Assembly (NCBI RefSeq): GCF_001552785.1
Contig: NZ_KQ959495.1
Span: 1 to 45,000, forward strand
Direction: 5' to 3'
Source: Atopobium deltae
GTDB taxonomy: Bacteria > Actinomycetota > Coriobacteriia > Coriobacteriales > Atopobiaceae
DNA length: 45,000 nt
Below, one piece after another: positions 25,829 through 35,091 of the stretch; within the stretch, counting starts at the first letter, position 1; the number at the start of each line of letters is the position of its first letter. The notes beneath the pieces were generated by a model that worked only from the letters and a program-made list of their open reading frames with translations, was not told where the DNA came from and did no database searches. The translations under genes and the position numbers were made by a program.

Positions 25829-26245
25829 ATGAAGGCTGGAATCTTTTATTTCACCACCTCTGGCAACACCGAGTCCATTGCCGACGGGCTTGAAGAAGTC
25901 CTGCAAGAAGAGGGTGTCGAGGTCATCAAGAAGGCTTTTGACGAGGCCGATGCAAGCGATTTGGATGAGCTCGATCTGGTCGCGCTTGGCACGCCAGCAC
26001 AGGGCTCCGAAGAAGTGGACGAGAGCGAGTTTAAACCCTTTTATGACGAGAATATCGACGTATTGAGGGACAAAAAACTCTTCTTGTTTGGTTCCTACGG
26101 CTGGGGCGGCGGCGAGTTTCTCGACATCTTCGCTGATGAAGTCAAGGGGGACGATATGAACGTAGTCGCTGTCTTTGCTTACAACGAGGCACTTGACGAC
26201 GACGGGAAAGAGCAGTTGAGCCAAACCGTTAAGGACATTTTGTAA
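25829..26245 (+). CDS. Flavodoxin
   Basis: A 138-residue short-chain flavodoxin carrying FMN as a low-potential electron carrier. The FMN phosphate loop FTTSGNTESIADGL follows the first strand MKAGIFY. LGTPAQGSEEVDE is the second flavin loop and LFGSYGWGGGEFLDIF the third, with its stacking aromatic. ATG 25829 follows AAAGGAG; the frame extends upstream without meaning. It appears monocistronic, with divergent spacing to the small lipoprotein frame. Confidence 0.93.
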   Translation: MKAGIFYFTTSGNTESIADGLEEVLQEEGVEVIKKAFDEADASDLDELDLVALGTPAQGSEEVDESEFKPFYDENIDVLRDKKLFLFGSYGWGGGEFLDIFADEVKGDDMNVVAVFAYNEALDDDGKEQLSQTVKDIL

Positions 26246-26341
26246 CGTACGCTGTGTCTCGCTTTAGGAATTTTTTACAGTGCGGCGCTTTTTGCGTACG
26301 CGTGTATAGTTTATGCTGTATCTGTCGTAAACAATGTATAG

Positions 26342-26383
26342 AAGCATACGTAGAAGCAACGGGTAGAAAAAGCATACGTAGAA
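26342..26383. repeat. Pair of AAGCATACGTAGAA repeats before licD
   Basis: The 14-base word occurs exactly at 26342-26355 and 26370-26383, 28 bases apart, directly upstream of the licD ribosome site. It may be a tandem duplication or a paired operator. Confidence 0.6.
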
Positions 26384-26399
26384 CCTAGGAGTTCATGCC

Positions 26400-27539
26400 A
26401 TGGGATCCTTTATACAGCACGTTATTGATCATCTTCCGTCATCGAAGCGTGCTGTTCGCAACGTGCATACAAAACTTGATCGTTTGGAGCAGCAGGTCAG
26501 TGGGCTCCAAGCTATGCTCGCGTTGCAAGAATCCCTCATGCATGAGCAGCTCCAACAGCTGCAGCGCTACGAGCAGCTCCAGCAAGAGCTTCGCACGGAA
26601 GTACTTACCAATCGCGCGCAAGCGTCGCTGTTTGATTGGTCGCTTTTTCGCCGCGATGGAGAAGATGATCGCTCCGCTCAGCAGCGATTTTTTGCGCAGC
26701 TGCCGCAGGCTACGGGAACAGTGCGTTTGATCCAGCGTGGTTGTGCAGGGTTATTGCAGGAATTTGCTGCTATTGCTCACAAGCATCAGCTGCCCTACTG
26801 GGTCGATTTTGGAACGCTGCTTGGTGCTGTGCGCCACCAAGGTTTTATTCCCTGGGATGACGATGTCGACTTAAGCATGATGCGCGACGACATTACCCGT
26901 CTCTGCGCGCTTTTGAAGGACGATCCCGAGCTGGTGCAGCGTTACCGCGTCACGCTCATCTACGATCCCTATGCTTGCTGCCGCCAGTTGCGTTTCCGTT
27001 ATGCAGATGACAAGAACCCCTGTTTTCTCGACATCTTCTTTTATGACTACAAGGGCGCTTGGTCATCGCAGGAGCGCGATTGCTTTATTGAACTCAGACG
27101 CCAATTAAAAGCAGATCTGCACTCGTTGAGTTTTTATAACGAATGGTGTGAGCAGGGGTATTGGCCCGTTGGTCATCCTCACACCGACGAGGTCGAAGCC
27201 GTGTTTGCGAAATATCAGCGTTTGGTCCATAAGGAAGGAATTCTTGCCGAGAAGACCACCTCGCAAGGCATTGTGTGCGGCCTGGATAATGTTGATGGTG
27301 AGTGCGCCTACACGGTGGCAAACGATGACATTTTCCCGTTGCAAACCATGCGCTTTGAGAGCTTTGAAGTTTTGGCTCCAGTGCATGTCGAGGCGGTGCT
27401 CGCGCAGCTGTACGGGGATATCTATCAGCTGCCCGACGACATCATTTCGCATTTTCAGCATATCGACCGCGCGGCGCTGGAGGATCCAGCGCAGGCTCGT
27501 GTTATTGAAGAGGGCATCGCAAGCAATCCCTGGATATAG
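26400..27539 (+). CDS. LicD-family phosphotransferase with coiled-coil N-terminus
   Basis: A 379-residue protein. Residues 24-75 are a coiled coil rich in Gln and Leu (LQQLQRYEQLQQELRTEVL). The LicD nucleotidyltransferase-like domain follows, with YWVDFGTLLGAVRHQGF and the metal motif IPWDDDVDLSM, then FLDIFFYDY. LicD proteins attach phosphocholine or similar head groups to teichoic acids or polysaccharides. The acceptor here is unknown and no choline kinase or transporter neighbours it. ATG 26400 follows AGGAG by 8 bases. It is convergent with the LPKTG surface gene. Confidence 0.9.
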   Translation: MGSFIQHVIDHLPSSKRAVRNVHTKLDRLEQQVSGLQAMLALQESLMHEQLQQLQRYEQLQQELRTEVLTNRAQASLFDWSLFRRDGEDDRSAQQRFFAQLPQATGTVRLIQRGCAGLLQEFAAIAHKHQLPYWVDFGTLLGAVRHQGFIPWDDDVDLSMMRDDITRLCALLKDDPELVQRYRVTLIYDPYACCRQLRFRYADDKNPCFLDIFFYDYKGAWSSQERDCFIELRRQLKADLHSLSFYNEWCEQGYWPVGHPHTDEVEAVFAKYQRLVHKEGILAEKTTSQGIVCGLDNVDGECAYTVANDDIFPLQTMRFESFEVLAPVHVEAVLAQLYGDIYQLPDDIISHFQHIDRAALEDPAQARVIEEGIASNPWI

Positions 27540-27564
27540 ATCTAGCAGAGGATGAAAAAGAGGA

Positions 27565-27606
27565 TAAAAAAGTTCGAGGGCTCGAGCATGTGCTCGAGCC
27601 CTCGAA
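27565..27606 (-). terminator. Long perfect-stem terminator for the LPKTG gene
   Basis: TTCGAGGGCTCGAGCA (27573-27588) pairs perfectly with its complement at 27591-27606 across a 2-base loop. On the minus strand it is followed by a T run (the A run at 27566-27571), so it ends the minus-strand surface gene. On the plus strand it has no T run but may still slow licD read-through. Confidence 0.85.
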
Positions 27607-27652
27607 TCAGTTATGCGCTCGTTATGTGTGATCGCTATGCAACTGGCTGCTA

Positions 27653-28765
27653 TTAGTGCTTTTTAAGGGCGCACGCTGCGGCGAGCAGTGTGGTGCCCAA
27701 GCTCGCTACACCAAACAGAGAAGAGGCAAGTGCTGCGGGGTCACCCGTTTTTGGAAGAGCGTGCTTCTTAGCAGGGGAGACCTTCTTGGCAGCTGGTTTT
27801 GCGGGCGCTGTAGGCGCTGTAGGCGTCGTCGGCGTCGAAGGATCCGGATCGGCGGGCGTAACTTTGCGGCCAAGCTCAACCCTCCAACCATCGAGGTCGT
27901 TGCCGCTCACAGTCAGGGTATAGCGCTTTGCGAGCTCGTCTTTGTTGTTGCCCGCGAACTCGGCGTGCAGCTTGTAAGCAATATAGCGGCCTGTGTAGGG
28001 GTTAAACATCTCCATGTTGTTTTGCTCGAGCGCACGCTTAAAGGATCCTTTGCGAGGCTTCCCAGCCCATAGATCGACAGGGCCTTCCGCGAAGGGAAGT
28101 GTGCTTTCGATCACGCGTCTGTTGTTGATACTCTTGTAAGGATACTCGCTTTTGCCATCCTTGATCCTCTCGAGCGTGTAGCGAATCGCGATTTTGCCCT
28201 CGTCCTCCTTAAGAATGGCGTCGCCCTTCTTGACGGCCGCCGTGGTCTGCGTCTGCATATTTTGCGAGAAGAGCACATCGAGCTCTTGCTTCTTGGGGTC
28301 TTTGGCCAGCGCGACACCATAAATCTTGTTGCCCTTGTGAATAGGGAGAATGACGCCGTTAATGTCGCAGTCGGTGTAGGTCATATTGTCCTGTGCGACG
28401 ATCTTATCGGTAGGAACAACGAGGTCAGTGGCCTCGCCAATTTTGCCCTTGTACTGCTTCTGGACGTAGGCGCGAACCTTTTTGCCTTCGGGATTCGTGC
28501 CCGTAAAGGTGATGAAGTAGGGGAACGAAACCTCTTTGCCCTCATCAGCGGGGTTGTAGTAGCCCGTCTTTTTGTCGTAGTGATGCCAATGAAATTTGAT
28601 GGTCTGGGATTTTTGCGCTCCTGCACGCGCGGCAGGTGCTGGCTCGCCAGCGGTGGCCGTCGTCAAAAATGCAGGCACCAGTCCGACGAAAAGACCTGCG
28701 GTTACAAGTAACGTGACACAGAACGCAAGATAGCGTTTGCACAAACGCTGGGGTTGATGCTTCAT
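27653..28765 (-). CDS. LPKTG-anchored surface protein of unknown function
   Basis: A 370-residue secreted protein. The signal peptide (YLAFCVTLLVTAGLFVGLVP, cleavage near ATAGEP) leads into a domain of about 250 residues (TIKFHWHHYDKKTGYYNP, PYFITFTGTNPEGKKVRAY, ESTLPFAEGPVDLWAG) that I do not recognise. A Pro/Thr/Ala/Lys-rich stalk follows, then the sorting signal LPKTGDPAA, a hydrophobic helix and KKH. It should be fixed to peptidoglycan by a sortase. The start is the ATG at 28765 with AGAAGGGAA before it. It is an adhesin or host-interaction candidate, but that is inference. Confidence 0.88.
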   Translation of the reverse strand: MKHQPQRLCKRYLAFCVTLLVTAGLFVGLVPAFLTTATAGEPAPAARAGAQKSQTIKFHWHHYDKKTGYYNPADEGKEVSFPYFITFTGTNPEGKKVRAYVQKQYKGKIGEATDLVVPTDKIVAQDNMTYTDCDINGVILPIHKGNKIYGVALAKDPKKQELDVLFSQNMQTQTTAAVKKGDAILKEDEGKIAIRYTLERIKDGKSEYPYKSINNRRVIESTLPFAEGPVDLWAGKPRKGSFKRALEQNNMEMFNPYTGRYIAYKLHAEFAGNNKDELAKRYTLTVSGNDLDGWRVELGRKVTPADPDPSTPTTPTAPTAPAKPAAKKVSPAKKHALPKTGDPAALASSLFGVASLGTTLLAAACALKKH

Positions 28766-29162
28766 ACAAGTTCCCTTCTGGATAGGATATATAAACGAAG
28801 CTGCTTTGCACATGAACGCATGCCACATCCAGCGCTAGGCTCGAGGTTCAAGTGGCTAGAAAAAACATTCAAAGCAGCGATATGCACGTCACAGCCTTCT
28901 TATTCGCCTAGTATATATTAACTGTTATTAAAAGACAAGTTTTACAAAATAAGGGCAGACTCATCGAAAATAGAAATTTGGAACCCGCTTGCACACATGC
29001 ATATACCACTTACATGCCGTTTTCATACCGCTTACAGAAAACATGTAAAAGGCTTTCAACAAAGTCTGCCATGCGCATAGGAGGTGTTCGAGCCGTGTCC
29101 TATACTGGTGCTAGCGAGCAGCTTTATGTTCTGTAAAACTCTAACTAACGAGGGAGTGTTCT
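28766..29162. promoter_or_regulatory. Divergent spacer with ATACC(A/G)CTTACA repeats
   Basis: 397 geneless bases separate two divergent envelope genes. ATACCACTTACA (29003-29014) and ATACCGCTTACA (29025-29036) are 22 bases apart, two helical turns, so a regulator could bind both on one face. An AT-rich tract with TATATATTAA near 28912 may hold the minus-strand promoter, and GAGGGAGTG before 29163 is the ribosome site of the plus-strand gene. Confidence 0.45.
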
Positions 29163-30938
29163 ATGGAGAGCGAAGTTCACAACGACGAAGCTACAACCCC
29201 GCAAGAAAACTCAGCTTCTGCCGATAAGCCCGACGAGGCCGCCACCAAATCAACCACGGCCGAGGACACTAAGAAATCCAGCGAAACTGTCACAGTCACG
29301 CCCGACGCACCAAGCGCAAAACCTAAGGTGACGGTTGCGACCAGCCAGTCTTCGACCAACCCGTCTTCAGCCAACGACTTGATCAAAACGCTGCAAGGTT
29401 TTATACAGCGCTATTCAAAGAACTTCCTCTACGAAAAGCTGCTCATGGGGCTTTACGGGCTTGCCGTAGTGCTCTTCCTGTTTATTATGATGCAAATCTC
29501 AAAACTGCAAAACACATCGTCATCAGGCTCATTTATGCAGGCGATTGGAAAATCCCTCGATACCACACGCACGATAACAGGGGCCTTTGGTTTCTTTACC
29601 TTTGTACTCTGGGTAGCCGTTGCTATTCTGGGTCTTTCCGTATACAACAGATGTATCCTGCGTAACGATAGATCAAAAACGTTCCTTGCCCCCAGCATTT
29701 TGGGTCTGGCGGGACTCGTTGTGGTGCACTCGCAAAACCTGACGCTTTCAAAAGCCATGCGCTTTTTGAGCGGATTTTCAAACCTTAACTTTGGCGAAAT
29801 CCTTGGCGGCGGTGCCGAAGTTTCGACGCTTTCAGAAGGCAGTGCAAACATAATGATGGTGTTGTACCTCATAGGTTTTGCCCTGCTCATCGCTGCCATC
29901 GTGTTTTACTTCCGCTTTATTAAAACCACTAACGAAAACACCGTTGCCCAAAGCGACGAAGAGATTGCCGAAGCGCTTAAGACGGGTAAAGCCAACGCGC
30001 AAAAAGCTATGGCTGCAGGCGTTGATCTGGCCGAGAAGGGCGCGCAAAAGGCAAAAGAGGTTATGCAAAGCCAAGAGGTGCAAAACGTTGTCAAGACGGG
30101 CAAACAAACCGTCGCCAAGAATAAGAAGACCATCGTGCTTGCGATAGCCGCAGTGGCTGTCGTCCTCGTTGGTATTCTCGGTTTTACCTTAATTGGTGCG
30201 ATGCTCAAGCCCGATGCCGTAGTAAGCATGAAGGACATGCAGATCGTTTTAAACATAGAAGGCAAAAGTGGCTATGGCAAAGCTACAGCAGAAGTCATGG
30301 GCGAGCCTCTTGTGACAGAGATTAAGGATCCCAAACAAACTGCACAAATTCAAAAAGCGGTACACGAGTACGATATTAAGATCAACAAGAGTGAAAAACT
30401 GAAGAACGGCGACGAGATTACGGTTACAGCTGTGGTCAAAGACAGCTCTCTGAATTTGAAGTTCGACACAAAAGAGCTCAAAAAGACAGTGACGGTTGAG
30501 GGTCTAGAAGAGATTGTTAATTCCGCAAAGGAGCTCGACACCAAGGTGCGCGAGCGTATGACACAAAAGGCAAAGACCGATATTGGCGAGAGCATCCGCT
30601 CAGATATTAAGAATTTAAAGGTCGAGAAGCTAAAGACCTTTGAGCGCCCCATTCCAGAAGCGGAGCTTGAAAAAGAGTATTCAAATCAGCCCTTTACGAT
30701 TCTTGAGGCCTATAAGGTCACGTTTGACGAGAAGAAATTCAAGCTATCTACCAGCGATCCTGAAGAGTTTGAGCCAAGAGAAAGAGTCTATGTCTATGAA
30801 TTCTCTGGTTTTAGAAAGAAGGGGTCGGCTGTGGACTTTGACTTCGGTAGAGCTACGTGGAAAGACAGCTTGGGCAAAGATGTTATGACAGACCTTGAAA
30901 ACAGGTACCAGGTAGAAGGCTATACGGTCGTCGAGTAA
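29163..30938 (+). CDS. Multi-pass membrane protein with extracytoplasmic repeat domain
   Basis: A 591-residue protein of unknown function. Residues 1-85 are disordered Ser/Thr/Asp-rich sequence; three or four transmembrane helices follow (LLMGLYGLAVVLFLFIMM, FTFVLWVAVAILGLSVY, MMVLYLIGFALLIAAIV), then an Ala/Lys helix and a further membrane helix near 330 (TIVLAIAAVAVVLVGILGF). The rest lies outside and resembles domains of zinc-ribbon/YvbJ-like Gram-positive surface proteins: LNIEGKSGYGKATAEV, KLKNGDEITVTAVV, KKTVTVEGLEE, ending ILEAYKVTFDEKKFK. A role in envelope sensing is a guess. GAGGGAGTG precedes the start. Confidence 0.82.
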   Translation: MESEVHNDEATTPQENSASADKPDEAATKSTTAEDTKKSSETVTVTPDAPSAKPKVTVATSQSSTNPSSANDLIKTLQGFIQRYSKNFLYEKLLMGLYGLAVVLFLFIMMQISKLQNTSSSGSFMQAIGKSLDTTRTITGAFGFFTFVLWVAVAILGLSVYNRCILRNDRSKTFLAPSILGLAGLVVVHSQNLTLSKAMRFLSGFSNLNFGEILGGGAEVSTLSEGSANIMMVLYLIGFALLIAAIVFYFRFIKTTNENTVAQSDEEIAEALKTGKANAQKAMAAGVDLAEKGAQKAKEVMQSQEVQNVVKTGKQTVAKNKKTIVLAIAAVAVVLVGILGFTLIGAMLKPDAVVSMKDMQIVLNIEGKSGYGKATAEVMGEPLVTEIKDPKQTAQIQKAVHEYDIKINKSEKLKNGDEITVTAVVKDSSLNLKFDTKELKKTVTVEGLEEIVNSAKELDTKVRERMTQKAKTDIGESIRSDIKNLKVEKLKTFERPIPEAELEKEYSNQPFTILEAYKVTFDEKKFKLSTSDPEEFEPRERVYVYEFSGFRKKGSAVDFDFGRATWKDSLGKDVMTDLENRYQVEGYTVVE

Positions 30939-30991
30939 GCTTTTGTCGCAACTCGTGTCAGCATTTCATCGGGGTTGTTGAGTTACAGCAG

Positions 30992-31026
30992 GGAAGCGTC
31001 GTACAACAGTGCGGCGCTTCCTTTTT
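30992..31026 (+). terminator. Rho-independent terminator
   Basis: GGAAGCGTCG (30992-31001) pairs with CGGCGCTTCC (31012-31021) with one mismatch, followed by TTTTT. It closes the preceding membrane-protein gene. Confidence 0.85.
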
Positions 31027-31209
31027 GCGTTGTGAAGGAGGTTGTGCTGCAGGCACGCTGTAGCCAAGCCGCAAAATGCATAAAAATACAGTTTACCGAC
31101 GATTTTATCGACTCTAAAAATTTTAAAGCTCCTTTTGTAGCAACACTAAACATTGGGTTCATAATTAGGTACACTAAGCGTAAGAACCTGTATGAACAAG
31201 GAGGTTGCT

Positions 31210-32583
31210 ATGGCTCTATCGAATGAAACTATACTCCAACAGGCCGAGGCCTATATGGATACAGCTATCGATTTTTTGAATAGAAAAATTGCTATGAAGG
31301 CTGTTTCCGCTGACGGCATTGCGGCCGAGCACATGAAAAAAGACGCGGAATTTGTCGCCAAAGAGCTCGCGCGCGTGGGCGTCGATTCCAAGGTTGTGCA
31401 GTCCCGTAACGAGGACGGCTCTGCTGGCGCCTGGGAAGTTATCGGTCAGAAGATCGTAGACCCCAAGGCAAAGACCGTGCTTCTGTATGCGCACCACGAC
31501 GTTATGCCTGCACCCAACGATGATGGCGCTTGGGAGACCGATCCGTTTGTTGGCACCATCAAGGGCGATCGCCTGTATGGTCGCGGCGCTTCTGATGACG
31601 GTTCAGGCATTGCTATTCACCTTGGCGCACTCGCCATTTTGGGCGATAAACTCGGTGTCAACGTCAAATTCTTTATCGAGGGTGAAGAGGAGGTTGGCTC
31701 CGAGAGCTTCATCCCCTTTGTAAAGGAGCATCCCGAGTTCTTTAATGCTGACGTTATGATCGTTGCTGACTCGGGCAACTGGACAGCCGAGATCCCCAGC
31801 TTGACCACCTCGCTGCGTGGTAACACCACCATTGACGTTACTGTTCGTGTTATGGAAAGCCCGCGCCACTCTGGTGCATACGGCGGCGCCGTTCTGGACG
31901 CTAACACCATGGCAGCTCTTCTCATCTCCTCGATGTACAACGAGGACGGCGAGTTGGCAGTCGACGGTGTTAAGTCGCAAGAGGTTGTCGGCGGCCTGCA
32001 GCAAGATCTTGATGAGGAGCAGTTGCGTCGCGATGGCTCTATCCTGTCGTCCGTCAAGCTTCCGGGCACGGGCTCACTGGCTTCTCGTCTGTGGGTAAAG
32101 CCGAGTGTTACCGTCATTGGTTTTGACGCACAACCCGTGGAAGGTTCCTTTAATGTCATTGCGCCTTCCTGCACCTTTAGACTTTCTCTGCGCACCGCTC
32201 CTTCGCAGGATCCCGCCGAGGCGCAAAAGGCCTTGGGCGAGTTCATGGTCGCACACGCGCCCTTTGGCTGCGAGGTAACCTGGAAGCCCATCGATGCGGG
32301 TCGCGGTTGGGCCATGGATGCACACAGTGAGGTAACGCAAATTGCCGAGAAGTCCCTCGAGGACGCATTTGGCTGCGCTCCCATCAACCAGGGCCAGGGC
32401 GGCTCGATCCCCTTCATCCCTGATCTGTGCGCTATGTATCCTCAGTATCATGTTTTGGTGACGGGTCCCGAGGATCCTAAGGCCAACTGCCATAGCCCCA
32501 ACGAGTCGCAATCGCTGCCCAGCCTGCGCAAGCTTATTGCTGCCGAGGCCATGATGCTGCGCGACTTCGCAAACATTAAGTAA
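31210..32583 (+). CDS. M20-family dipeptidase
   Basis: A 457-residue zinc dipeptidase of the PepV/carnosinase branch of M20. Metal and catalytic motifs are LLYAHHDVMPAP, with the His ligand and catalytic Asp, GRGASDDGSGIAIHL with the bridging Asp, and FIEGEEEVGSES with the general-base Glu pair. PRHSGAYGGAV starts the lid domain, and NCHSPNESQSLPSL near the end holds the last ligand region. It hydrolyses dipeptides in the cytoplasm. The ATG at 31210 has AAGGAGG five bases upstream; the earlier Met six codons before it has no ribosome site. Confidence 0.92.
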   Translation: MALSNETILQQAEAYMDTAIDFLNRKIAMKAVSADGIAAEHMKKDAEFVAKELARVGVDSKVVQSRNEDGSAGAWEVIGQKIVDPKAKTVLLYAHHDVMPAPNDDGAWETDPFVGTIKGDRLYGRGASDDGSGIAIHLGALAILGDKLGVNVKFFIEGEEEVGSESFIPFVKEHPEFFNADVMIVADSGNWTAEIPSLTTSLRGNTTIDVTVRVMESPRHSGAYGGAVLDANTMAALLISSMYNEDGELAVDGVKSQEVVGGLQQDLDEEQLRRDGSILSSVKLPGTGSLASRLWVKPSVTVIGFDAQPVEGSFNVIAPSCTFRLSLRTAPSQDPAEAQKALGEFMVAHAPFGCEVTWKPIDAGRGWAMDAHSEVTQIAEKSLEDAFGCAPINQGQGGSIPFIPDLCAMYPQYHVLVTGPEDPKANCHSPNESQSLPSLRKLIAAEAMMLRDFANIK

Positions 32584-32604
32584 CTTCGTAGAGAAGATCG
32601 TAGG

Positions 32605-32640
32605 TAAAGTGCTGCTGGCGTTATCGCCCGCAGCGCTTTA
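32605..32640. terminator. Hairpin after the dipeptidase gene
   Basis: TAAAG-GCTGC pairs with GCAGCGCTTTA, with an inner GGCG/CGCC stem and TTAT loop. The T content after it is weak, so termination is probable but not certain. Confidence 0.55.
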
Positions 32641-32763
32641 CTTACTGTTTGGGTACTGCTCGCGCCATTCGGTTTAGACAGCTGTCCGATGCGCGTTATT
32701 GCAATGTGCAACGAATTTGCGCGTTCTGGCGCGAGACGAATTCGAAATGAGAGAAGTTTTTTC

Positions 32764-33336
32764 ATGAGATTACTAGAAGAGAAAATTTTGCAAGATGCGC
32801 AGATACTTCCCCGCAACATCTTGAAGGTTGACAGCTTTCTAAACCACCAAGTGGATCCACAACTCATGATGGCGATGGGCCAAGACATGGCAGACCACTT
32901 TGCCACGTCAGGTGCCACTAAGGTGCTCACTCTTGAGGTTTCGGGCATTACACTCGCGATGGCCGCTGCCTTTTACCTACGCGTTCCCATGATTTTTGCC
33001 AAGAAGATCGCCTCGGTCACCCTGACCCATGACGTTTACTCGAGCGTCGTGGAGTCCTATACCAAAAAGCGCTCATACGAGATCAAAGTCGACAAGCAAT
33101 TTTTAACGCCTGACGATAAGGTCCTGATCGTCGACGATTTTCTCGCCACGGGAGCTGCGCTTAAAGGCCTGACAAACATTTGCGAACAGGCAGGTGCGGC
33201 CGTGGTTGGGTATGGCATTGCTATCGAGAAGGTCTTTCAAACTGGCGGCAATCGCCTCAGGGAGCTTGGCTTTGATGTGTATAGCCAAGCTCGCATCAGC
33301 GAATTTGTTGACGGAAGCGTCAAGTTTGAGCATTAA
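32764..33336 (+). CDS. xpt: Xanthine phosphoribosyltransferase
   Basis: A 190-residue purine salvage enzyme making XMP from xanthine and PRPP. It begins MRLLEEKILQDAQILPRNIL, as in Gram-positive Xpt, and carries KVDSFLNHQVDPQLM, KVLTLEVSGITLA, and the PRPP loop VLIVDDFLATGAAL near residues 120-133. The ATG at 32764 is chosen because it gives the family's exact length; the upstream frame is spurious. The ribosome site is weak (GAGAGAAG). No guanine riboswitch with its conserved loops was recognised in the 180-base leader, though many xpt genes have one. Confidence 0.93.
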   Translation: MRLLEEKILQDAQILPRNILKVDSFLNHQVDPQLMMAMGQDMADHFATSGATKVLTLEVSGITLAMAAAFYLRVPMIFAKKIASVTLTHDVYSSVVESYTKKRSYEIKVDKQFLTPDDKVLIVDDFLATGAALKGLTNICEQAGAAVVGYGIAIEKVFQTGGNRLRELGFDVYSQARISEFVDGSVKFEH

Positions 33337-33434
33337 GGCCCGAGCAAGACCTGAAGCGGACGACTTCGCTAAGACCTGCGCGCGCCTTATGACAGACAGC
33401 CCGCCCCCCAAGCTGCTTGCTTCTGTGGTTGCTA

Positions 33435-34217
33435 TTACAGCTGCCCGTAGTAAGCGTTTGCTCCATGCTTTCTAAAGTAATGCTTGTCGAGATAGTACTG
33501 AGGAATCTCTTGTTGTGCGCCGCGCCTCAGTGTTTCTGTCCGCTCAGCCATTTCACAAACAGTTTCGATCACTTTGCCTACCTCGACCGATTTTATCGCC
33601 GAGGATCCCCACGAAAACGTTCCGTGATTGCGAACAAGCACGCCTGGCGTTGCCACAGGATCAATGTTTCTTGTGGTAAACGTTTCTACGATGACATGAC
33701 CGGTGTTCTTCTCGTACGCCTCTTCTACCTCGGTCTGCGTTAAATCACGCGTACAGGGGATGGGGCCGTAAAAATTATCGGCATGCGTGGTTCCATACAC
33801 GGGGACATCTCGGCCTGCCTGCGCCCATGCTACGCCTTGGATGCTGTGGGTATGTGTAATGCCTACGACCTGCGGGAAAGCTGCATACAGCACCACATCA
33901 GTAGGCAAATCGGAGGACGGACGAAGCCTTTGGTCGCCAATAATGCGCCCTTGTGTGTCGCAGACAACCATGTCGGCTGGCTTCATTGCCTTGTACGATA
34001 CGCCGCTTGGTTTAATGACGATAACCCCGAGGTCACGGTTAATTTCGGCAACGTTTCCCCAGGTGAGCGTCACGAGACCCAGTTTTGGAAGCATGCAGTT
34101 TGCTTCGCAGACGCGCTGCTGCATGTCGAGCACTTCTCGAGAAGCTAAAACGCGCGGATCGATGGTCGATGCTGTTGTGCCAGTCGATCCACATGAGCCT
34201 TGCTTAGTTAAACTCAT
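33435..34217 (-). CDS. ulaF: L-ribulose-5-phosphate 4-epimerase of the ascorbate pathway
   Basis: A 260-residue class II aldolase-fold epimerase converting L-ribulose 5-phosphate to D-xylulose 5-phosphate, the last step of ascorbate catabolism. LGLVTLTWGNVAEIN and KPSGVSY form the phosphate site; ITHTHSIQG and VRNHGTFSWG carry the zinc His ligands; THADNFYGPIP is the family loop. About 25 extra Ser/Thr-rich residues precede the core of the usual 228-230-residue enzyme. ATG 34217 has AAGGAGG six bases upstream and lies 14 bases inside the end of ulaE, so the two are coupled. It is the last gene of the ula operon. AraD is the alternative name. Confidence 0.92.
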   Translation of the reverse strand: MSLTKQGSCGSTGTTASTIDPRVLASREVLDMQQRVCEANCMLPKLGLVTLTWGNVAEINRDLGVIVIKPSGVSYKAMKPADMVVCDTQGRIIGDQRLRPSSDLPTDVVLYAAFPQVVGITHTHSIQGVAWAQAGRDVPVYGTTHADNFYGPIPCTRDLTQTEVEEAYEKNTGHVIVETFTTRNIDPVATPGVLVRNHGTFSWGSSAIKSVEVGKVIETVCEMAERTETLRRGAQQEIPQYYLDKHYFRKHGANAYYGQL

Positions 34218-35064
34218 AGCCGGCCTCCTTGAAAATCGGCATGATGAATCCCAGCGCATCCTTAACCTCGGCCACGGGGTCATCGGACGTCTCGCTCCAC
34301 ATTTCGAGCATGAAGTTTCCTTCGTAGTCCAAACGCTTCAGCGTCTTAAAACAGCCGAGAAAATCGACGCAGCCCGAGCCCCAAGGCACTTCTTTAAACT
34401 TACCAGGAAAGTCAGGCGTTACCTTGAGCGTGTCCTTAACATGAATGCCGGTGATTTCGTTAATGCCCAACTCCAGCTCTGCAAGCGGATCGTTAGCGGG
34501 CCACGCGCACAAGTTTCCTAGATCGGGATATACCTGCAGCCACGGCGAGTGGATTTGGCGCTTAATGGTGTTGAATTTTGTGATCGAATTGATGAAGGGG
34601 TCGTCCATGATCTCGATCGCAAGCATGACTTCAGCGGCGGCTGCCATTTCCGTTGCTTTCTGAAGATTCTCGATAAAATACGCGCGGCTCAAGGAGGTCT
34701 TCTCTTCATAGTAGACATCATATCCCGCAAGCTGGATAGTACGTATGCCTAATTGCGCAGCTAAATCAACGGCTTGCTGCATGATGCGCATGCCCTGCGC
34801 ACGCACCATAGGATCGGCTGAGCCAAAAGGATAACGCCTGTGCCCACTCAGGCACATGGAACGCATGGCAACACCTTCATCGAAGATGGCATCGAGCACT
34901 TCTTTTCTCTGCTCACGAGTCCACGAAAGACGGCCAAGGCGCTCATCACTTTCGTCTACGGACATTTCGACAAAATCAAATCCTAAGGAACCTGCGATGG
35001 AGAGGCGTTCTTTCCAACTGATATTTTTTGGCAGGGCCTTTTCATAAATTCCTAAACGAGCCAT
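34204..35064 (-). CDS. ulaE: L-xylulose-5-phosphate 3-epimerase (L-ribulose-5-phosphate 3-epimerase)
   Basis: A 286-residue TIM-barrel epimerase that interconverts L-xylulose 5-phosphate and L-ribulose 5-phosphate. It begins LGIYEKALPKNISWKERL, as in E. coli UlaE, and has FVEMSVDESDERLGRL, MCLSGHRRYPFGS, AIEIMDDPFINS, VYPDLGNLCAW and IHVKDTL, which contribute the metal ligands and catalytic Glu residues; length is typical. The ribosome site is weak (GATAGGG). The 257-base gap to ulaD is filled with repeats, yet the gene order argues for one transcript. Confidence 0.94.
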   Translation of the reverse strand: MARLGIYEKALPKNISWKERLSIAGSLGFDFVEMSVDESDERLGRLSWTREQRKEVLDAIFDEGVAMRSMCLSGHRRYPFGSADPMVRAQGMRIMQQAVDLAAQLGIRTIQLAGYDVYYEEKTSLSRAYFIENLQKATEMAAAAEVMLAIEIMDDPFINSITKFNTIKRQIHSPWLQVYPDLGNLCAWPANDPLAELELGINEITGIHVKDTLKVTPDFPGKFKEVPWGSGCVDFLGCFKTLKRLDYEGNFMLEMWSETSDDPVAEVKDALGFIMPIFKEAGYEFN

Positions 35065-35091
35065 GTTATAACCCTATCTCGTACGAACTTA

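Noticed and set aside
32584-32763. Guanine riboswitch before xpt
   Set aside because: The conserved loop and junction sequences could not be found; only a terminator hairpin of the preceding gene is visible.
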